Notes: generated by a model from the letters alone, not told the origin. Positions 26,137-35,520 are shown, counted from the first letter of the stretch. The stretch: DNA of 64,000 bases from Draconibacterium halophilum (GCF_010448835.1 NZ_CP048409.1:3480001-3544000); one strand, 5' to 3'. Made by a program: numbers and translations.

Positions 26137-27258
26137 TTGAATACTCGCCCGCAAATAAAGCTTGAACCAGGGAAACACCAACAACAGGAAATTATTCTGG
26201 TGAAGTTCGCACACAACCATGCGATTACAAACCGTTTGAAAGAATTATTCGCAGCACGGTGGAGTTCCACGCTTTTAGGCTGGACAATAGCAAGGGAGGA
26301 TTTTAACCTGAGCCATTTTTTCGAAGCATTCAGAGAACTGGCTTATATTGATTATTCGGCGCTGAAAATAAAAACCAGGCCTGAGGTTTCGGAGAAAGCT
26401 AAGCGCGACTATTCTCACCGATTAGCCACCAAGCTGCCCAAAGGCTATCTTGAACTTTTAAAACAAAAACGATACAGCAAGAGTACAGGCAAGACTTACT
26501 CGGCCTATTTCAAAGATTTTATGCATTATTTTGATGAGAGGGATTTAGCGGAACTACAGGTTGAAGAGATAAATGCGTATTTGTTGGAACTAATAAACAA
26601 ATGGGACATAACCACTAGCGAGCAGAACCAACGAATAAATGCCATCAAATTTTTTTACGAAAAAGTTCTCGGAAAAGGAAGACATGTGTACGAATTAGAA
26701 AGGCCCAGAAAAGAAACACTTTTACCGGATGTACTGAGTAAAGAAGAGGTAGGCGACATTTTAAATGCCACAAAAAATTTGAAACATAAAACAATGCTTT
26801 CGGCTATTTACTCCTGTGGTTTGCGAAGAAGCGAGGTTATTAATGTGCAAATTACCCATATTGACTCGAAACGAATGATGATAAAAATAAAGGGGGCAAA
26901 AGGGAAAAAAGACCGTTACGTTCAACTTTCGCCCAAGCTTTTAGAAATGTTACGTCAGTACTATACCCAATACAAACCAAAAGTTTGGTTATTTGAAGGA
27001 CAAACGGGAGGCCGGTACGGAGCAGAAAGTATTTCGAAGTTATTAAAAGCAGCAGCCTACAGGGCCGGAATTAAAAGACGCGTGCACCTGCACATGCTGA
27101 GACATAGTTTTGCCACGCATCAGCTTGAACAAGGAGTTGATATACGTTATATACAAGCCTGGCTAGGACACGAAAGTGTTAAAACCACACAACGCTACAC
27201 CCATGTTACGGAACATAATTTTAAGAATTTTAAAAATCCATTAGATGAACTACTTTAG
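26137..27258 (+). CDS. Integron-type tyrosine recombinase without the IntI insert
   Basis: A 373-residue tyrosine recombinase, probably starting at TTG 26137 (no in-frame ATG upstream). Residues 1-100 are an extension of the type seen in many Bacteroidota XerC/D-like integrases, about 100-185 the SAM-like core-binding domain, and 200-360 the catalytic domain with R230 (CGLRRSEV), the beta-hairpin Lys (KGAKGKKDR), H319/R322 (HMLRHSFATH), H345 (WLGHES) and nucleophile Y354 (TQRYTHV). The roughly 20-30-residue insert that marks IntI between the Lys box and HLLR box is absent. It lies 87 bp before the first cassette and reads into the array, opposite to classical integrons. It is the best candidate for the enzyme moving these cassettes. 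Confidence 0.85.
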   Translation: MNTRPQIKLEPGKHQQQEIILVKFAHNHAITNRLKELFAARWSSTLLGWTIAREDFNLSHFFEAFRELAYIDYSALKIKTRPEVSEKAKRDYSHRLATKLPKGYLELLKQKRYSKSTGKTYSAYFKDFMHYFDERDLAELQVEEINAYLLELINKWDITTSEQNQRINAIKFFYEKVLGKGRHVYELERPRKETLLPDVLSKEEVGDILNATKNLKHKTMLSAIYSCGLRRSEVINVQITHIDSKRMMIKIKGAKGKKDRYVQLSPKLLEMLRQYYTQYKPKVWLFEGQTGGRYGAESISKLLKAAAYRAGIKRRVHLHMLRHSFATHQLEQGVDIRYIQAWLGHESVKTTQRYTHVTEHNFKNFKNPLDELL

Positions 27259-27351
27259 CAAAAAGGTTGGGTTACACACCCATATTAGCCGTATAACCCA
27301 ACCCGACAATAGAGATATAACCCAATGTTTTGGGTTCCAAATACGTTGTGT
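27259..27351 (+). other. Candidate attI site
   Basis: The stretch between the recombinase stop and the first cassette core (GTTGTGT at 27345) contains a 10-bp inverted repeat (GGTTGGGTTA 27265-27274 / TAACCCAACC 27294-27303) and a further AACCCAA...TTGGGTT pair (about 27318-27335). The bases before the core (TAC-GTT) differ from the ACC-GTT seen at 16 of the 18 internal junctions. It is the expected place for the primary insertion site, and the repeats may bind recombinase. A promoter for the array was not recognised here. Confidence 0.55.
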
Positions 27352-27416
27352 GGCATATTAAACAAAAGAAAATCGACAATCTAAGACATCAAATTGATAC
27401 CAAAGAATAAAATGAT

Positions 27417-27824
27417 ATGAATTATAGTACTAATGAATCAACGAAAATCTTAAGTGATTATACTCAAAAAATTGAGCGCACATTACGTGAAAAAATTGAA
27501 AATCAAATTAATGGAAAATGGAATACAACCAATGGTGAATATGAAATAATTAAAATTGAACATTTTTCTCTGCATACAATTAATATTGAGGACGATAAAT
27601 TTCATCTTTTGTTTTCACCGACTGGATGTGAGATTTCTGGGAATATTTCAATTAGAGCATTAGCTTATCCTCCTGGCTCAGATAGAAATGGTTATACGTC
27701 ACATTATTTCGAGATTAACTTTAATCCAACAAACATAAAGTTCAATTTTGAGAATGAAATATTTATAATAGAGAACAATATCGATATTAGTTATATCTCC
27801 GTAAATAGAAATCATTTCTTTTAA
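27417..27824 (+). CDS. Cassette 1 first gene, unknown
   Basis: A 135-residue soluble protein (ends ISYISVNRNHFF) with mixed alpha/beta composition; no family recognised. It starts 72 bp after the cassette core. A second copy at 42931 is broken by an insertion sequence, so this is the only intact one. It is likely co-transcribed with the membrane-protein gene 45 bp downstream. Confidence 0.65.
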   Translation: MNYSTNESTKILSDYTQKIERTLREKIENQINGKWNTTNGEYEIIKIEHFSLHTINIEDDKFHLLFSPTGCEISGNISIRALAYPPGSDRNGYTSHYFEINFNPTNIKFNFENEIFIIENNIDISYISVNRNHFF

Positions 27825-27869
27825 AAGACTACTCCACAAATTGGTTGGTGCATATTGACAAATAAAGAC

Positions 27870-28712
27870 ATGGATGATTTAAAAAAGATATTTAGATTTT
27901 TCACTAAAGAGAATATTTCAATTACTCTCTTAATTATTTATTCAATCAGCTTTGTTAACTATTATCTTTATTATAAAAGCTTCAACATTCCTGTTTTTAA
28001 TTACCTGTCTATTCCAGATTTGGTGTATTTCCCACTTGAATATATTTTTCAGATAGTGTTAATAATATTAATTTATGAAATATTTTTTTTCATAGTCTTT
28101 TCGATTTTTTGGACAATTTATGAGAGAATCGTACTAATCATAAGGAAAAAATTCTTTTACTATTTGCGTTTAGATAAAACCCAAAAAGCAAGGATTACTG
28201 ATTTATTTGAAAAACCATTTAAAAATGGACTAACTGGCAGTAAATTTATAATCGCACTACTTGGAGTCTTTTTTATAGGTTATCTTCCAAATAAGTTACT
28301 TTTCATACCAGCATATTTTGTGTATTTCATTTATCTGACGGAGATTATGTCTGACAAAAAAATGCTAAATATTTCAATACCGATGGTGACAGTAATAATA
28401 ATACTTTGCATGATTTTCACCACCTTATATAATTCATACACAAAAAGATTTGAAAAAGATGAATATTTAATTTCGTTCATTGAGAATAATGAATTTATCA
28501 CAACGGAAAAGTGTAAAAGCAATTTAAATTATTTAGGAGAAACTTCCACAAATATTTTCTTGTACGATATTGAAAACAAAGTATCTAAAATATATAGCAA
28601 GTCAAAAATTACCAATTTGGAGATTCAAAATACGAGTAGTTTGGATGACATAATTCTGAAAATACGAGATTTTTACCCAATTAAAATATTTAGGGAGATG
28701 CTAAATGAATAA
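27870..28712 (+). CDS. Cassette 1 second gene, multi-helix membrane protein
   Basis: A 280-residue protein from the ATG at 27870 (a TTG 15 bp earlier is also in frame). Five or so membrane helices lie in the first 190 residues, then a soluble tail of about 90 residues. No family recognised. Identical to the protein at 44713-45555 in cassette 11. Membrane protein plus small soluble partner is a layout shared by some defence or toxin-type pairs, but nothing here proves that. Confidence 0.7.
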   Translation: MDDLKKIFRFFTKENISITLLIIYSISFVNYYLYYKSFNIPVFNYLSIPDLVYFPLEYIFQIVLIILIYEIFFFIVFSIFWTIYERIVLIIRKKFFYYLRLDKTQKARITDLFEKPFKNGLTGSKFIIALLGVFFIGYLPNKLLFIPAYFVYFIYLTEIMSDKKMLNISIPMVTVIIILCMIFTTLYNSYTKRFEKDEYLISFIENNEFITTEKCKSNLNYLGETSTNIFLYDIENKVSKIYSKSKITNLEIQNTSSLDDIILKIRDFYPIKIFREMLNE

Positions 28713-28853
28713 AATACGCCACACAACACGGTACATATTGCAGGGCGGGGTTCGGCGGTACGCCAACTGCGGATTCTCGCATCGCAGTTCCGTGTCCTTC
28801 GGACAGGAACGCTCTCCGAAATCCGCCCCGACAACATGTACCAACCGTTAACA
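28713..28853 (+). repeat. attC-like site 1
   Basis: Opening arm AATACGCCACACAAC pairs with the start of cassette 1 (GTTGTGTGGCATATT), leaving the A11/C mismatch. L arms GTACAT / ATGTAC, closing core ACC-GTT. The GC-rich inner stem (family A) is shared with sites 2, 11, 15 and, in part, 16. Confidence 0.85.
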
Positions 28854-30105
28854 ACAAGCTTAAAAAAAGACGACAACGATGAATAATGAAAAATGGAATG
28901 AAATCTGCTTTCTGCTCTCCGAAAATATTCGGTCTGACATTAGTGAAAGTGATTTTGAAAAAAATGTAATTCAAGCATTGAGAGTTTTAGATTGGAAAGA
29001 ATATTTGGGTGATATTCAAATCCGACCTTCATTTCAAATTGGAGCATCAAACAGAATAACTCCAGACTTTGTAATTAATTCATCGGAAAAAAGAAACCTT
29101 TTTGTAATTGAAATAAAACAACCAAACCTACCTTTAAATACAAATTTCCAACAACAATTATTCTCATATATGCGCCAATTGAGACTTCAATATGGAATTC
29201 TAATTGGTCAAGTCATTCAAGTATTTTATGACGGTGATTTAGCAAACCACGACGACCCCGTTTTACTTGAAACGATTGAATTTGAACAGAATAATCCCAA
29301 AGGAGCTAAATTCGTCGAGTTGTTTAGTAAAGAAAGTTTCAGCTTTGAATCATTAAAATCGTTCACAATAAACTCACTCAAAAAGATAAATCGCCGAACT
29401 GATAAAAAAATATTGGCACAAAAAATCTTGTCAGCGGACTACGAAAAAGAAGTGAAAAAATTGATTAAGCAAGACTTTTTAAATCAATACGACAGCGAGC
29501 TAATTGACAGTGTTTTAAATGAAATTTCAATAAACATTTCAAATCAAAATCAGGAGATAATTGGACAGCCAGAAATACAATCAGGAATTTTTGAAAAACC
29601 GGTAACGAATAGTTCAAGGGACAAAACAAAATACATAATCAACGGGACAGGACAAAAACTTGGGAAAAATAGGTTTGTCTTGGAATTAGTTCGAGCGTAT
29701 TTGAGAAATAAACCGACGGATTTTATGAGCTTAAAAAACATTTTTAGGGATGATTTCCAAGGTTCAATTGGCGTAATTAACAGACTTGACCACGTTGAGA
29801 CAAAATATGCAAATAAATCAGACAAAAGACATTTCACCGGGAAAGACGAAATTTTAACAAGTTCAGACCATGTGAAATTTGTTGTTTCGACACAATGGGG
29901 AAAAGGTAATATTGACAACATCGTGAGTTTAGGAAGAAAATTAGGATTTAAAATTGAAGAAATTGAATAAAAGCCAGTTGTTAACACAGTACATATTGCA
30001 GGGCGGGGTTTGGTGGTACGCCAACTGCGGATTCTCGTTTCGCAGTTCCGTGTCCTACGGACAGGAACGCTCTTCGAAATCCGTCCCGACAACATGTACC
30101 AACCG
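28848..30105 (+). repeat. Cassette 2, duplicated as cassette 15
   Basis: This 1258-bp unit recurs at 49466-50723 with the same length, the same 363-residue protein and the same attC. The copies lie in different surroundings, so the whole cassette, bounded exactly at the cores, moved or was copied. Confidence 0.9.
28879..29970 (+). CDS. Cassette 2: HsdR-N-like PD-(D/E)XK nuclease-fold protein
   Basis: A 363-residue protein. Residues 20-110 carry the nuclease pattern of the HSDR_N type: TPDFVINS ... NLFVIEIKQP, giving D...E-x-K. The rest has no helicase or methylase. The C-terminal 110 residues (FVLELVRAYLRNKPTDFMSLKNIF) form a separate, probably helical domain, perhaps DNA-binding. An identical copy is at 49497-50588. 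A lone nuclease in a mobile cassette suggests anti-invader function; this is an inference. It starts 32 bp after the cassette core. Confidence 0.72.
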   Translation: MNNEKWNEICFLLSENIRSDISESDFEKNVIQALRVLDWKEYLGDIQIRPSFQIGASNRITPDFVINSSEKRNLFVIEIKQPNLPLNTNFQQQLFSYMRQLRLQYGILIGQVIQVFYDGDLANHDDPVLLETIEFEQNNPKGAKFVELFSKESFSFESLKSFTINSLKKINRRTDKKILAQKILSADYEKEVKKLIKQDFLNQYDSELIDSVLNEISINISNQNQEIIGQPEIQSGIFEKPVTNSSRDKTKYIINGTGQKLGKNRFVLELVRAYLRNKPTDFMSLKNIFRDDFQGSIGVINRLDHVETKYANKSDKRHFTGKDEILTSSDHVKFVVSTQWGKGNIDNIVSLGRKLGFKIEEIE

Positions 30106-30111
30106 TTAGCA
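29971..30111 (+). repeat. attC-like site 2
   Basis: Opening arm AAGCCAGTTGTTAAC pairs with GTTAACAACAAGCTT of cassette 2, with mismatches at positions 10 (A/A) and 11 (A/C). Inner stem family A, closing ACC-GTT. Confidence 0.85.
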
Positions 30112-30189
30112 ACAAGGCTAAAACTGTCTGTGGCAACAATCTCTAAAAAAAATCGTTTATTTGTAAAAATGGACTAAAAAGAAATTAAA

Positions 30190-30885
30190 ATGAAAAGAAA
30201 AATGAAGATGAGGCTTAAATTTCTAATTGTATTATTATCAATTTCAGTTGCATTTGTTGCATGCGACAAAGACGACTTAAGTGGAGATGCTACCTTAAAA
30301 ATTTCAGCAAAAATAAAAAATGGAGTAACTGAAAAAAGTAGCAGTAATATTACATCTGCTCAACTAACCTTTAATGAAGGATATGTCTGGGTTAGTGAAA
30401 TTGTATTTGACGGAGATATAAAAGGAGAAGCATCCGTGAGTAAGTCAATTGAACGATTTTCTAAAATTAATTTTGCTACCGGGATTGCCGAGCCATCTTT
30501 GGATGATATTATAATTCCTGCCGGTGAATATACATCTGTATATCTCGGAGTTGAATTAAGAGACGAAGATAGTCAACCATGTATATTAATGAAAGGTACT
30601 TATCAAAGGACAGATGGGACTTCTTCGCCAATTGAATTCAGGTTTAATTCAGGTGAGGTGTTCGAGGCTGAGTCGGATGGAACCATTGTTGAAAGTAATA
30701 AAACCGCAATTGCAAGTATTGTTTTCGACCCTTCTGTATGGTTTAGTGTTATAAGTGCAACTCGCCTGGACAATGCAACGGTAAATAATGACGGAGTGAT
30801 TATAATTAGTGAAAGCAGCAATGAATCTATTTTTGACGATGTTGCAGATAGATTGGATGTTTCGACAGAAGCTGAATTTAAATAA
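30190..30885 (+). CDS. Cassette 3: DUF4382-like lipoprotein
   Basis: A 231-residue lipoprotein (lipobox VAC, Cys at about residue 25). The mature part is beta-rich and includes IPAGEYTSVYLGVEL, a pattern seen in DUF4382-type surface lipoproteins of Bacteroidota. Single gene in the cassette. A T-rich hairpin-like stretch follows (about 30912-30942), so the cassette may carry its own terminator. Confidence 0.6.
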   Translation: MKRKMKMRLKFLIVLLSISVAFVACDKDDLSGDATLKISAKIKNGVTEKSSSNITSAQLTFNEGYVWVSEIVFDGDIKGEASVSKSIERFSKINFATGIAEPSLDDIIIPAGEYTSVYLGVELRDEDSQPCILMKGTYQRTDGTSSPIEFRFNSGEVFEAESDGTIVESNKTAIASIVFDPSVWFSVISATRLDNATVNNDGVIIISESSNESIFDDVADRLDVSTEAEFK

Positions 30886-30954
30886 ATGCAATAAAAATAT
30901 TTGTGTAGAATGAGGGTATTAATATATCCTCATTTTTTTTGTTAATTAAATCAA

Positions 30955-31095
30955 AGCCCAGTTGCTAACATTTTGTAAATTGCATTGCGGGGTTCGTGGT
31001 GTGTCGTTCGCTGGATTCTCGCAACATCGTTCCGTCCTGCCGGACAGGAACGAGCTCCGAAATCCGCAACGACAACTTACAAGTGACCGTTATGC
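30955..31095 (+). repeat. attC-like site 3
   Basis: Opening arm AGCCCAGTTGCTAAC pairs with GTTAGCAACAAGGCT of cassette 3 except positions 10 and 11. L arms TTGTAA / TTACAA, closing GTGACC-GTT. Inner stem family B, shared with sites 4, 7 and 14. Confidence 0.85.
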
Positions 31096-32148
31096 GGCAT
31101 ATTAAAAAAGACAAACTAACGAATTCTCAAATATGAAAAAACTAATTTTTATTGCATTTATTCTTTTCATCGCATTTTCATGTGAGAAAGAAGATTTTGG
31201 AGATGAAAATGAAACTCCACAGGAAACTAATCTAAAAAGTAAAACCATTAAAACATATCCTTATAAATACGGAGATGTTTATGGTGTTCCAATTATCGAA
31301 AAAAGCTGGGAATATGACTCAAACGGACTTTTAACGAAATACATTTTTAATCAAGACAATGGAAATTATTTTAACAGAGACAAAGAAGAATATTTTTACG
31401 ATGAAAATAATCTATTGATAGAAAAAAAAGAATACAGTTTCAGCTCATTAGATTATCGTTACACCTATGAATACAACGAAAAAAACCAATGTACTAAAAT
31501 GGTGCAACATGGTGAATATTCAAGTCAATCATACATCTACGAGTACGACAATAATGGTTTCCTCAAAAAAGAAACATGGAGATTTGATGACAGTGGAAAC
31601 ATAGGAAGAATAAAGACATTTTATAAAAATCAAATGGGACTTGACACTTTGGTAATCTATGATTACTCATCATCTGGAGTTTCCGAATATCGTTACAAAT
31701 ATGACTCAAAATGGAATATATTATCATGCGACATTTACAAGGTGGAAGACGCTGAAAATCACAATGAATACACAAACTCCTATGAATATGACGAAAAAGG
31801 AAGAATAAAAAGAAAAACAACCGTTTGGGAATATGTTATAAATTTTAATGGATATTACTATTCATACGACTACACATACATGGACAACGATTCAATTGAA
31901 AGTATTGATATTGACAATGCAATAAATACTGACTACCAACTTGAAGATTGGAGAATTGAAAAATATGAATACGAATATTATTAAATGCTAAAAATCAATA
32001 AAATAAAGAAAAAATACGACCGCATAACAAATTGTAAATTGCATTGCGGGGTTCGTGGTGTGTCGTTCGCTGGATTCTCGCAACATCGTTCCGTCCTGCC
32101 GGACAGGAACGAGCTCCGAAATCCGCAACGACAACTTACAAGTGACCG
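31090..32148 (+). repeat. Cassette 4, duplicated as cassette 7
   Basis: This 1059-bp unit recurs at 35478-36536, same length and same protein, bounded at the cores in both places. Confidence 0.9.
31133..31984 (+). CDS. Cassette 4: YD-repeat-like lipoprotein
   Basis: A 283-residue lipoprotein (lipobox FSC, Cys at about residue 17) made of short repeats of the type YDxNGLLTK, YDENNLLIEKK, YNEKNQCTKM, YDNNGFLKKE and YDEKGRIKRK, as in RHS/YD-type beta proteins. It has no toxin tip, so it is a surface protein of unknown role. An identical protein is at 35521-36372. Confidence 0.7.
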   Translation: MKKLIFIAFILFIAFSCEKEDFGDENETPQETNLKSKTIKTYPYKYGDVYGVPIIEKSWEYDSNGLLTKYIFNQDNGNYFNRDKEEYFYDENNLLIEKKEYSFSSLDYRYTYEYNEKNQCTKMVQHGEYSSQSYIYEYDNNGFLKKETWRFDDSGNIGRIKTFYKNQMGLDTLVIYDYSSSGVSEYRYKYDSKWNILSCDIYKVEDAENHNEYTNSYEYDEKGRIKRKTTVWEYVINFNGYYYSYDYTYMDNDSIESIDIDNAINTDYQLEDWRIEKYEYEYY

Positions 32149-32154
32149 TTATGG
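32013..32154 (+). repeat. attC-like site 4
   Basis: The opening arm ends CCGCATAAC and pairs with GTTATGCGGCATATT; one bulged A is needed, after which the C opposite A11 is kept. Inner stem family B, closing GTGACC-GTT. Confidence 0.82.
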
Positions 32155-32193
32155 GGCATTTTAAAATCAAATACAAACTAAAAATTTAGAATC

Positions 32194-32634
32194 ATGAAAC
32201 ATCTAACATTTCTATTCAGTTTATTACTTTTCGCTTGTTCTATTCATGCGAAACATAGTTTTAATCCTATCGAGGTTAATGGCATTGAAGGCTACAATAA
32301 TTTAAACAGATTGCAGCCAAATGACAAACATTTCGAAAAAGGAATGGAGTATCTTAAGTCAAAAAAATATGAGGAAGCGATTAAAGAATTTGACAAATCA
32401 ATTAAACTTAATTCGGAGAATGGGAATGCATATAAGCAAAGAGGAATTGCCAAAGCTGAATTAGTTGGACAATGTTCAATTTACAATGCAAAAAAAGAGG
32501 AAGGAACTCCAGAGAAAAAGCCTCCTTTCAGTAAAGATTCGGCAAAAGAAGATTTAAAAAAAGCAAAGGAACTTGGTTGCGAGACAGACAAAGAAACTTT
32601 ATTCATGCTTGGAATAAAACCGTCAGAATTATAA
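32194..32634 (+). CDS. Cassette 5 first gene: secreted TPR protein
   Basis: A 146-residue protein with signal peptide (LLFACSIHA) and one or two TPR units (FEKGMEYLKSKKYEEAIKEF, LNSENGNAYKQRG). Short tail with a Cys pair. Probably a periplasmic adaptor. It lies 37 bp before the TlpA-like gene and shares its cassette. Confidence 0.72.
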   Translation: MKHLTFLFSLLLFACSIHAKHSFNPIEVNGIEGYNNLNRLQPNDKHFEKGMEYLKSKKYEEAIKEFDKSIKLNSENGNAYKQRGIAKAELVGQCSIYNAKKEEGTPEKKPPFSKDSAKEDLKKAKELGCETDKETLFMLGIKPSEL

Positions 32635-32670
32635 AAACACTCCATAGAAACTAAAATTTAGAAAAGGAAA

Positions 32671-33789
32671 ATGAGAAATATTAGTTTTAAACTTTTTGTA
32701 TTAAGTATATTAATTTTGTTTTTAATAAATTGTCAGAAACCTGATGGATTTATAATCAAAGGATATTTGACCAACGCTGATGGCAAAAAGGTTTACATAA
32801 CACAAAGAGGAGGTGGGTTGTCAAGTGGCTCAAAAGTTGAGTTATTAGATTCTTGTATTGTAAAAAATGGAAAATTTCAATTTCATGGGAATTTAGACGA
32901 ACCAAATTATTATTCAGTATTAGTTGAAAACACTAAGGGATGGAAACATTTTATTTTGGATTGTAATTCTATGTTGACTATTGATGGAAATGCAGATTCA
33001 ATCTGGAAAGCAACGATTTCGGGTTCTGCAGACAATAAACTTTTGGATTCGTTAAAAATTGAATTAACAAGCCTATATAAGACAAATAAAGAAATCTGGG
33101 ATTCTATCCGTGTGGCAAGAAAACAAAAAGATGAAATAAGAATCAAAGAATTGTACGCTGAACGTGCGTTATTAGATAAAGAAATTCTAAATCATCGTAT
33201 TAATTTTATTCGAAAACACCCCGATTCATTTGAGAGTTTAATCCAACTATCAATTATATATGACGATGGAAGGAACGAAGAAAACACAATTGAGTTGTTT
33301 GATATTATTTCAGATAAACTTAAACAACACTCTGTTGGAAAAGAGATTCATTATCAATTATTTGAATTAAAAGATTTTTTGTCCCAACCTGTTTCATTTA
33401 CACAGCCTGACACTACAGGGGAATTAATAAGTACAGATTCTTTTAAGGGTAATTACTTGTTGATTGAATTTTGGGCAAGTTGGTGCGGACCATGCAGAGC
33501 CGAAAATCCAAACCTTAAAGAAGCATACAATAAATTTAATAAAAAGGGATTTGAAATTATTGCTGTTTCTTTAGATACAAAGAAACAAAACTGGATTAAT
33601 GCCATTCGAGAAGATAATTTAAACTGGATTCATGTTTCGGACTTAAAAGGTTGGAAAAATGAAATTGCCCAGAAATATGTTATTACCTCAGTCCCTTCAA
33701 ATCTTCTTTTGGATAAAGATGGAAATATTATTGCAAAAGATTTAAAAGGTGAAAAATTATATAAAAAAATAACTGAACTATATGAATGA
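32671..33789 (+). CDS. Cassette 5 second gene: DUF4369-TlpA thioredoxin-like lipoprotein
   Basis: A 372-residue lipoprotein (lipobox INC, Cys at about residue 21). N-terminal DUF4369 beta domain (FIIKGYLTNADGKKVYIT), a helical middle, and a C-terminal TlpA/AhpC-like domain with active site WASWCGPCRAE (about residues 267-277). Such proteins are thiol oxidoreductases facing the periplasm in Bacteroidota. Carriage in a cassette is unusual for what looks like a housekeeping-type family. Confidence 0.82.
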   Translation: MRNISFKLFVLSILILFLINCQKPDGFIIKGYLTNADGKKVYITQRGGGLSSGSKVELLDSCIVKNGKFQFHGNLDEPNYYSVLVENTKGWKHFILDCNSMLTIDGNADSIWKATISGSADNKLLDSLKIELTSLYKTNKEIWDSIRVARKQKDEIRIKELYAERALLDKEILNHRINFIRKHPDSFESLIQLSIIYDDGRNEENTIELFDIISDKLKQHSVGKEIHYQLFELKDFLSQPVSFTQPDTTGELISTDSFKGNYLLIEFWASWCGPCRAENPNLKEAYNKFNKKGFEIIAVSLDTKKQNWINAIREDNLNWIHVSDLKGWKNEIAQKYVITSVPSNLLLDKDGNIIAKDLKGEKLYKKITELYE

Positions 33790-33792
33790 CAA

Positions 33793-33991
33793 AAAACACC
33801 CCATAACAAAAGCTATATGTAATGCGGGGTTCAGCGGGTAAATCAACCGCAGTTCTTCGCATCAATACCGCCAATTCATCTTTGACGATTTGGCTATAAA
33901 AACAAAAATAGGAATAAACGAATTGGCTCAGTGGCAGCCTGACTGTGAAGCGTTTCAAAGTCCCGCACTCCACATAGCCAAACCGTTAGTG
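33793..33991 (+). repeat. attC-like site 5, long form
   Basis: At 199 bp this is the longest site. Opening arm AAAACACCCCATAAC pairs with GTTATGGGGCATTTT of cassette 5 except positions 10 and 11. L arms GCTATATGT / ACATAGC, closing ACC-GTT. The inner part is unrelated to families A and B and is only partly self-complementary. Confidence 0.75.
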
Positions 33992-34016
33992 CCCATTTAA
34001 ATGAACATTTACAGAA

Positions 34017-35342
34017 ATGAATAAACGATTTTTAATATTTTGTTTTCTTTTAGTCTTGGTCAACCTGATTGGATTCAGCCAATCTGCAGCTGATTCATTG
34101 AAAATAGATATTTATTCCAGTGATTCAATAAACGGAATTTATATTCCCAAAGATTTGAATGATTGTTTTATTCAAATAGATGGATTTTGGAATGATTCTA
34201 TAAAAACCAAGGTTCAGTCTTGGACAGAAAATGAATTTTGTGGTAATGCTCATTTGGGATTTGGGATGTGGATGAGAAATAATTGGGGATTATGGAGTGG
34301 TTCAAGACTACAAGTATATTTTAAAGATAAAGGAATATATCATCCTGATGATATGAGTGGTATCATCTTGACATCTTATCATAGGTATTTGACAGGGAAA
34401 GACGTTGAATTAAAAAAACAAATAAAGGAATATAAAGCATATTGGAAAAGTACTAACGCTAAACAAACTTCTTTGCGATTCGAAGCTAAAACAATTGGAA
34501 ATAGAAAGTATACAAATATTGACACAGCTTTATTATATACTGATAGTATTATTGATATTGAACTTATTGGATATACCAAATTACCCAAGAAACTGAATAA
34601 ATTTAGTAATTTAAGTAAATTAACTATTGAAGACTGTCCAAATTTAGATTTTCATAAAGCTTTTAATTCATTAGCAAATTATCAGAATCTTACAGAATTA
34701 TATCTTTTTGATAATCGGATTAATGATTATCCATCAAATCTTGGCGATTTATCGAGATTAAAAAAATTATGGATATCAGGAGATAGTCTTACAAAACTAC
34801 CTCTTGAAATTAAAAAAATAGAAAGCTTGAATGAATTAATGATAACCGAATGTCCTAATATCAATCTAGATACATTATTTAATTTATTAGTTGATGTAAA
34901 AAGCTTACGTGAACTTGATTTATCAGAAAATGAATTGTCCGAGATTCCCAATAGTATAAGAAACCTCACTCAAATAACTGAATTGTGGTTGGATGAAAAT
35001 CAATTAACCGAAATACCACAAGGTGTCAAATCCTTATCTAACCTTGATTATTTAAGGTTGTTTAGCAATAATATTGAATCATTGAATTTAAAATCAGGTG
35101 ATTTAATAAATCTTACAAATATTGATTTGTGTTACAATAGTTTTGAGAGTTTTCCGATGGAATTGGAATACTTAAAAAAATTGAGACGAGTGACAATGTG
35201 GTATAGTGAGATATCAATTATTCCTGAAGAAATAACTAAATTGAAAGGATTGGAATATCTAAACCTTACAAGAAATAATTTAACAGAAGAACAAAAGGAA
35301 AAATTGAAATTACAATTACCTAATACTGAGTTGAAACTGTAA
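34017..35342 (+). CDS. Cassette 6: secreted DUF6794 + leucine-rich-repeat protein
   Basis: A 441-residue protein with signal peptide (LLVLVNLIGFSQ). Residues 35-145 look like DUF6794 (PKDLNDCFIQID, MRNNWGLWSGSRL, HPDDMSGIIL). About residues 185-435 are nine or more LRRs (LRELDLSENELSEIPNSI, ITELWLDENQLTEIPQGV). Probably a periplasmic or surface binding protein. Only gene of its cassette. Confidence 0.78.
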   Translation: MNKRFLIFCFLLVLVNLIGFSQSAADSLKIDIYSSDSINGIYIPKDLNDCFIQIDGFWNDSIKTKVQSWTENEFCGNAHLGFGMWMRNNWGLWSGSRLQVYFKDKGIYHPDDMSGIILTSYHRYLTGKDVELKKQIKEYKAYWKSTNAKQTSLRFEAKTIGNRKYTNIDTALLYTDSIIDIELIGYTKLPKKLNKFSNLSKLTIEDCPNLDFHKAFNSLANYQNLTELYLFDNRINDYPSNLGDLSRLKKLWISGDSLTKLPLEIKKIESLNELMITECPNINLDTLFNLLVDVKSLRELDLSENELSEIPNSIRNLTQITELWLDENQLTEIPQGVKSLSNLDYLRLFSNNIESLNLKSGDLINLTNIDLCYNSFESFPMELEYLKKLRRVTMWYSEISIIPEEITKLKGLEYLNLTRNNLTEEQKEKLKLQLPNTELKL

Positions 35343-35345
35343 AAA

Positions 35346-35483
35346 AAAACGGGCACTAACAATGTATATACAAAATAGGCGAAATGGTAGTAAATTCAAC
35401 GGTTGTAGCCCGCTTCAAAATCATATCAGTTTGATAGGTTTGAAGCCCGCAATCGCCTACATTGCATATACTAACCGTTATGC
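35346..35483 (+). repeat. attC-like site 6
   Basis: Opening arm AAAACGGGCACTAAC pairs with GTTAGTGCCCATTTA of cassette 6; A11 faces C. L arms around GTATATAC / GCATATAC, closing ACC-GTT. A long inner stem contains TTGTAGCCCGCTTCAAA / TTTGAAGCCCGCAA-type repeats. Confidence 0.8.
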
Positions 35484-35520
35484 GGCATATTAAAAAAGAC
35501 AAACTAACGAATTCTCAAAT

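Noticed and set aside
26137..27258. A classical IntI integrase
   Set aside because: Catalytic residues fit any tyrosine recombinase, but the IntI-specific insert between the Lys and HLLR boxes is missing and the gene orientation is opposite to classical integrons.
29550..30095. Long minus-strand frame through attC 2 (and its twin at 50168-50734)
   Set aside because: Shadow of the nuclease gene and the attC; it recurs only because the cassette is duplicated.
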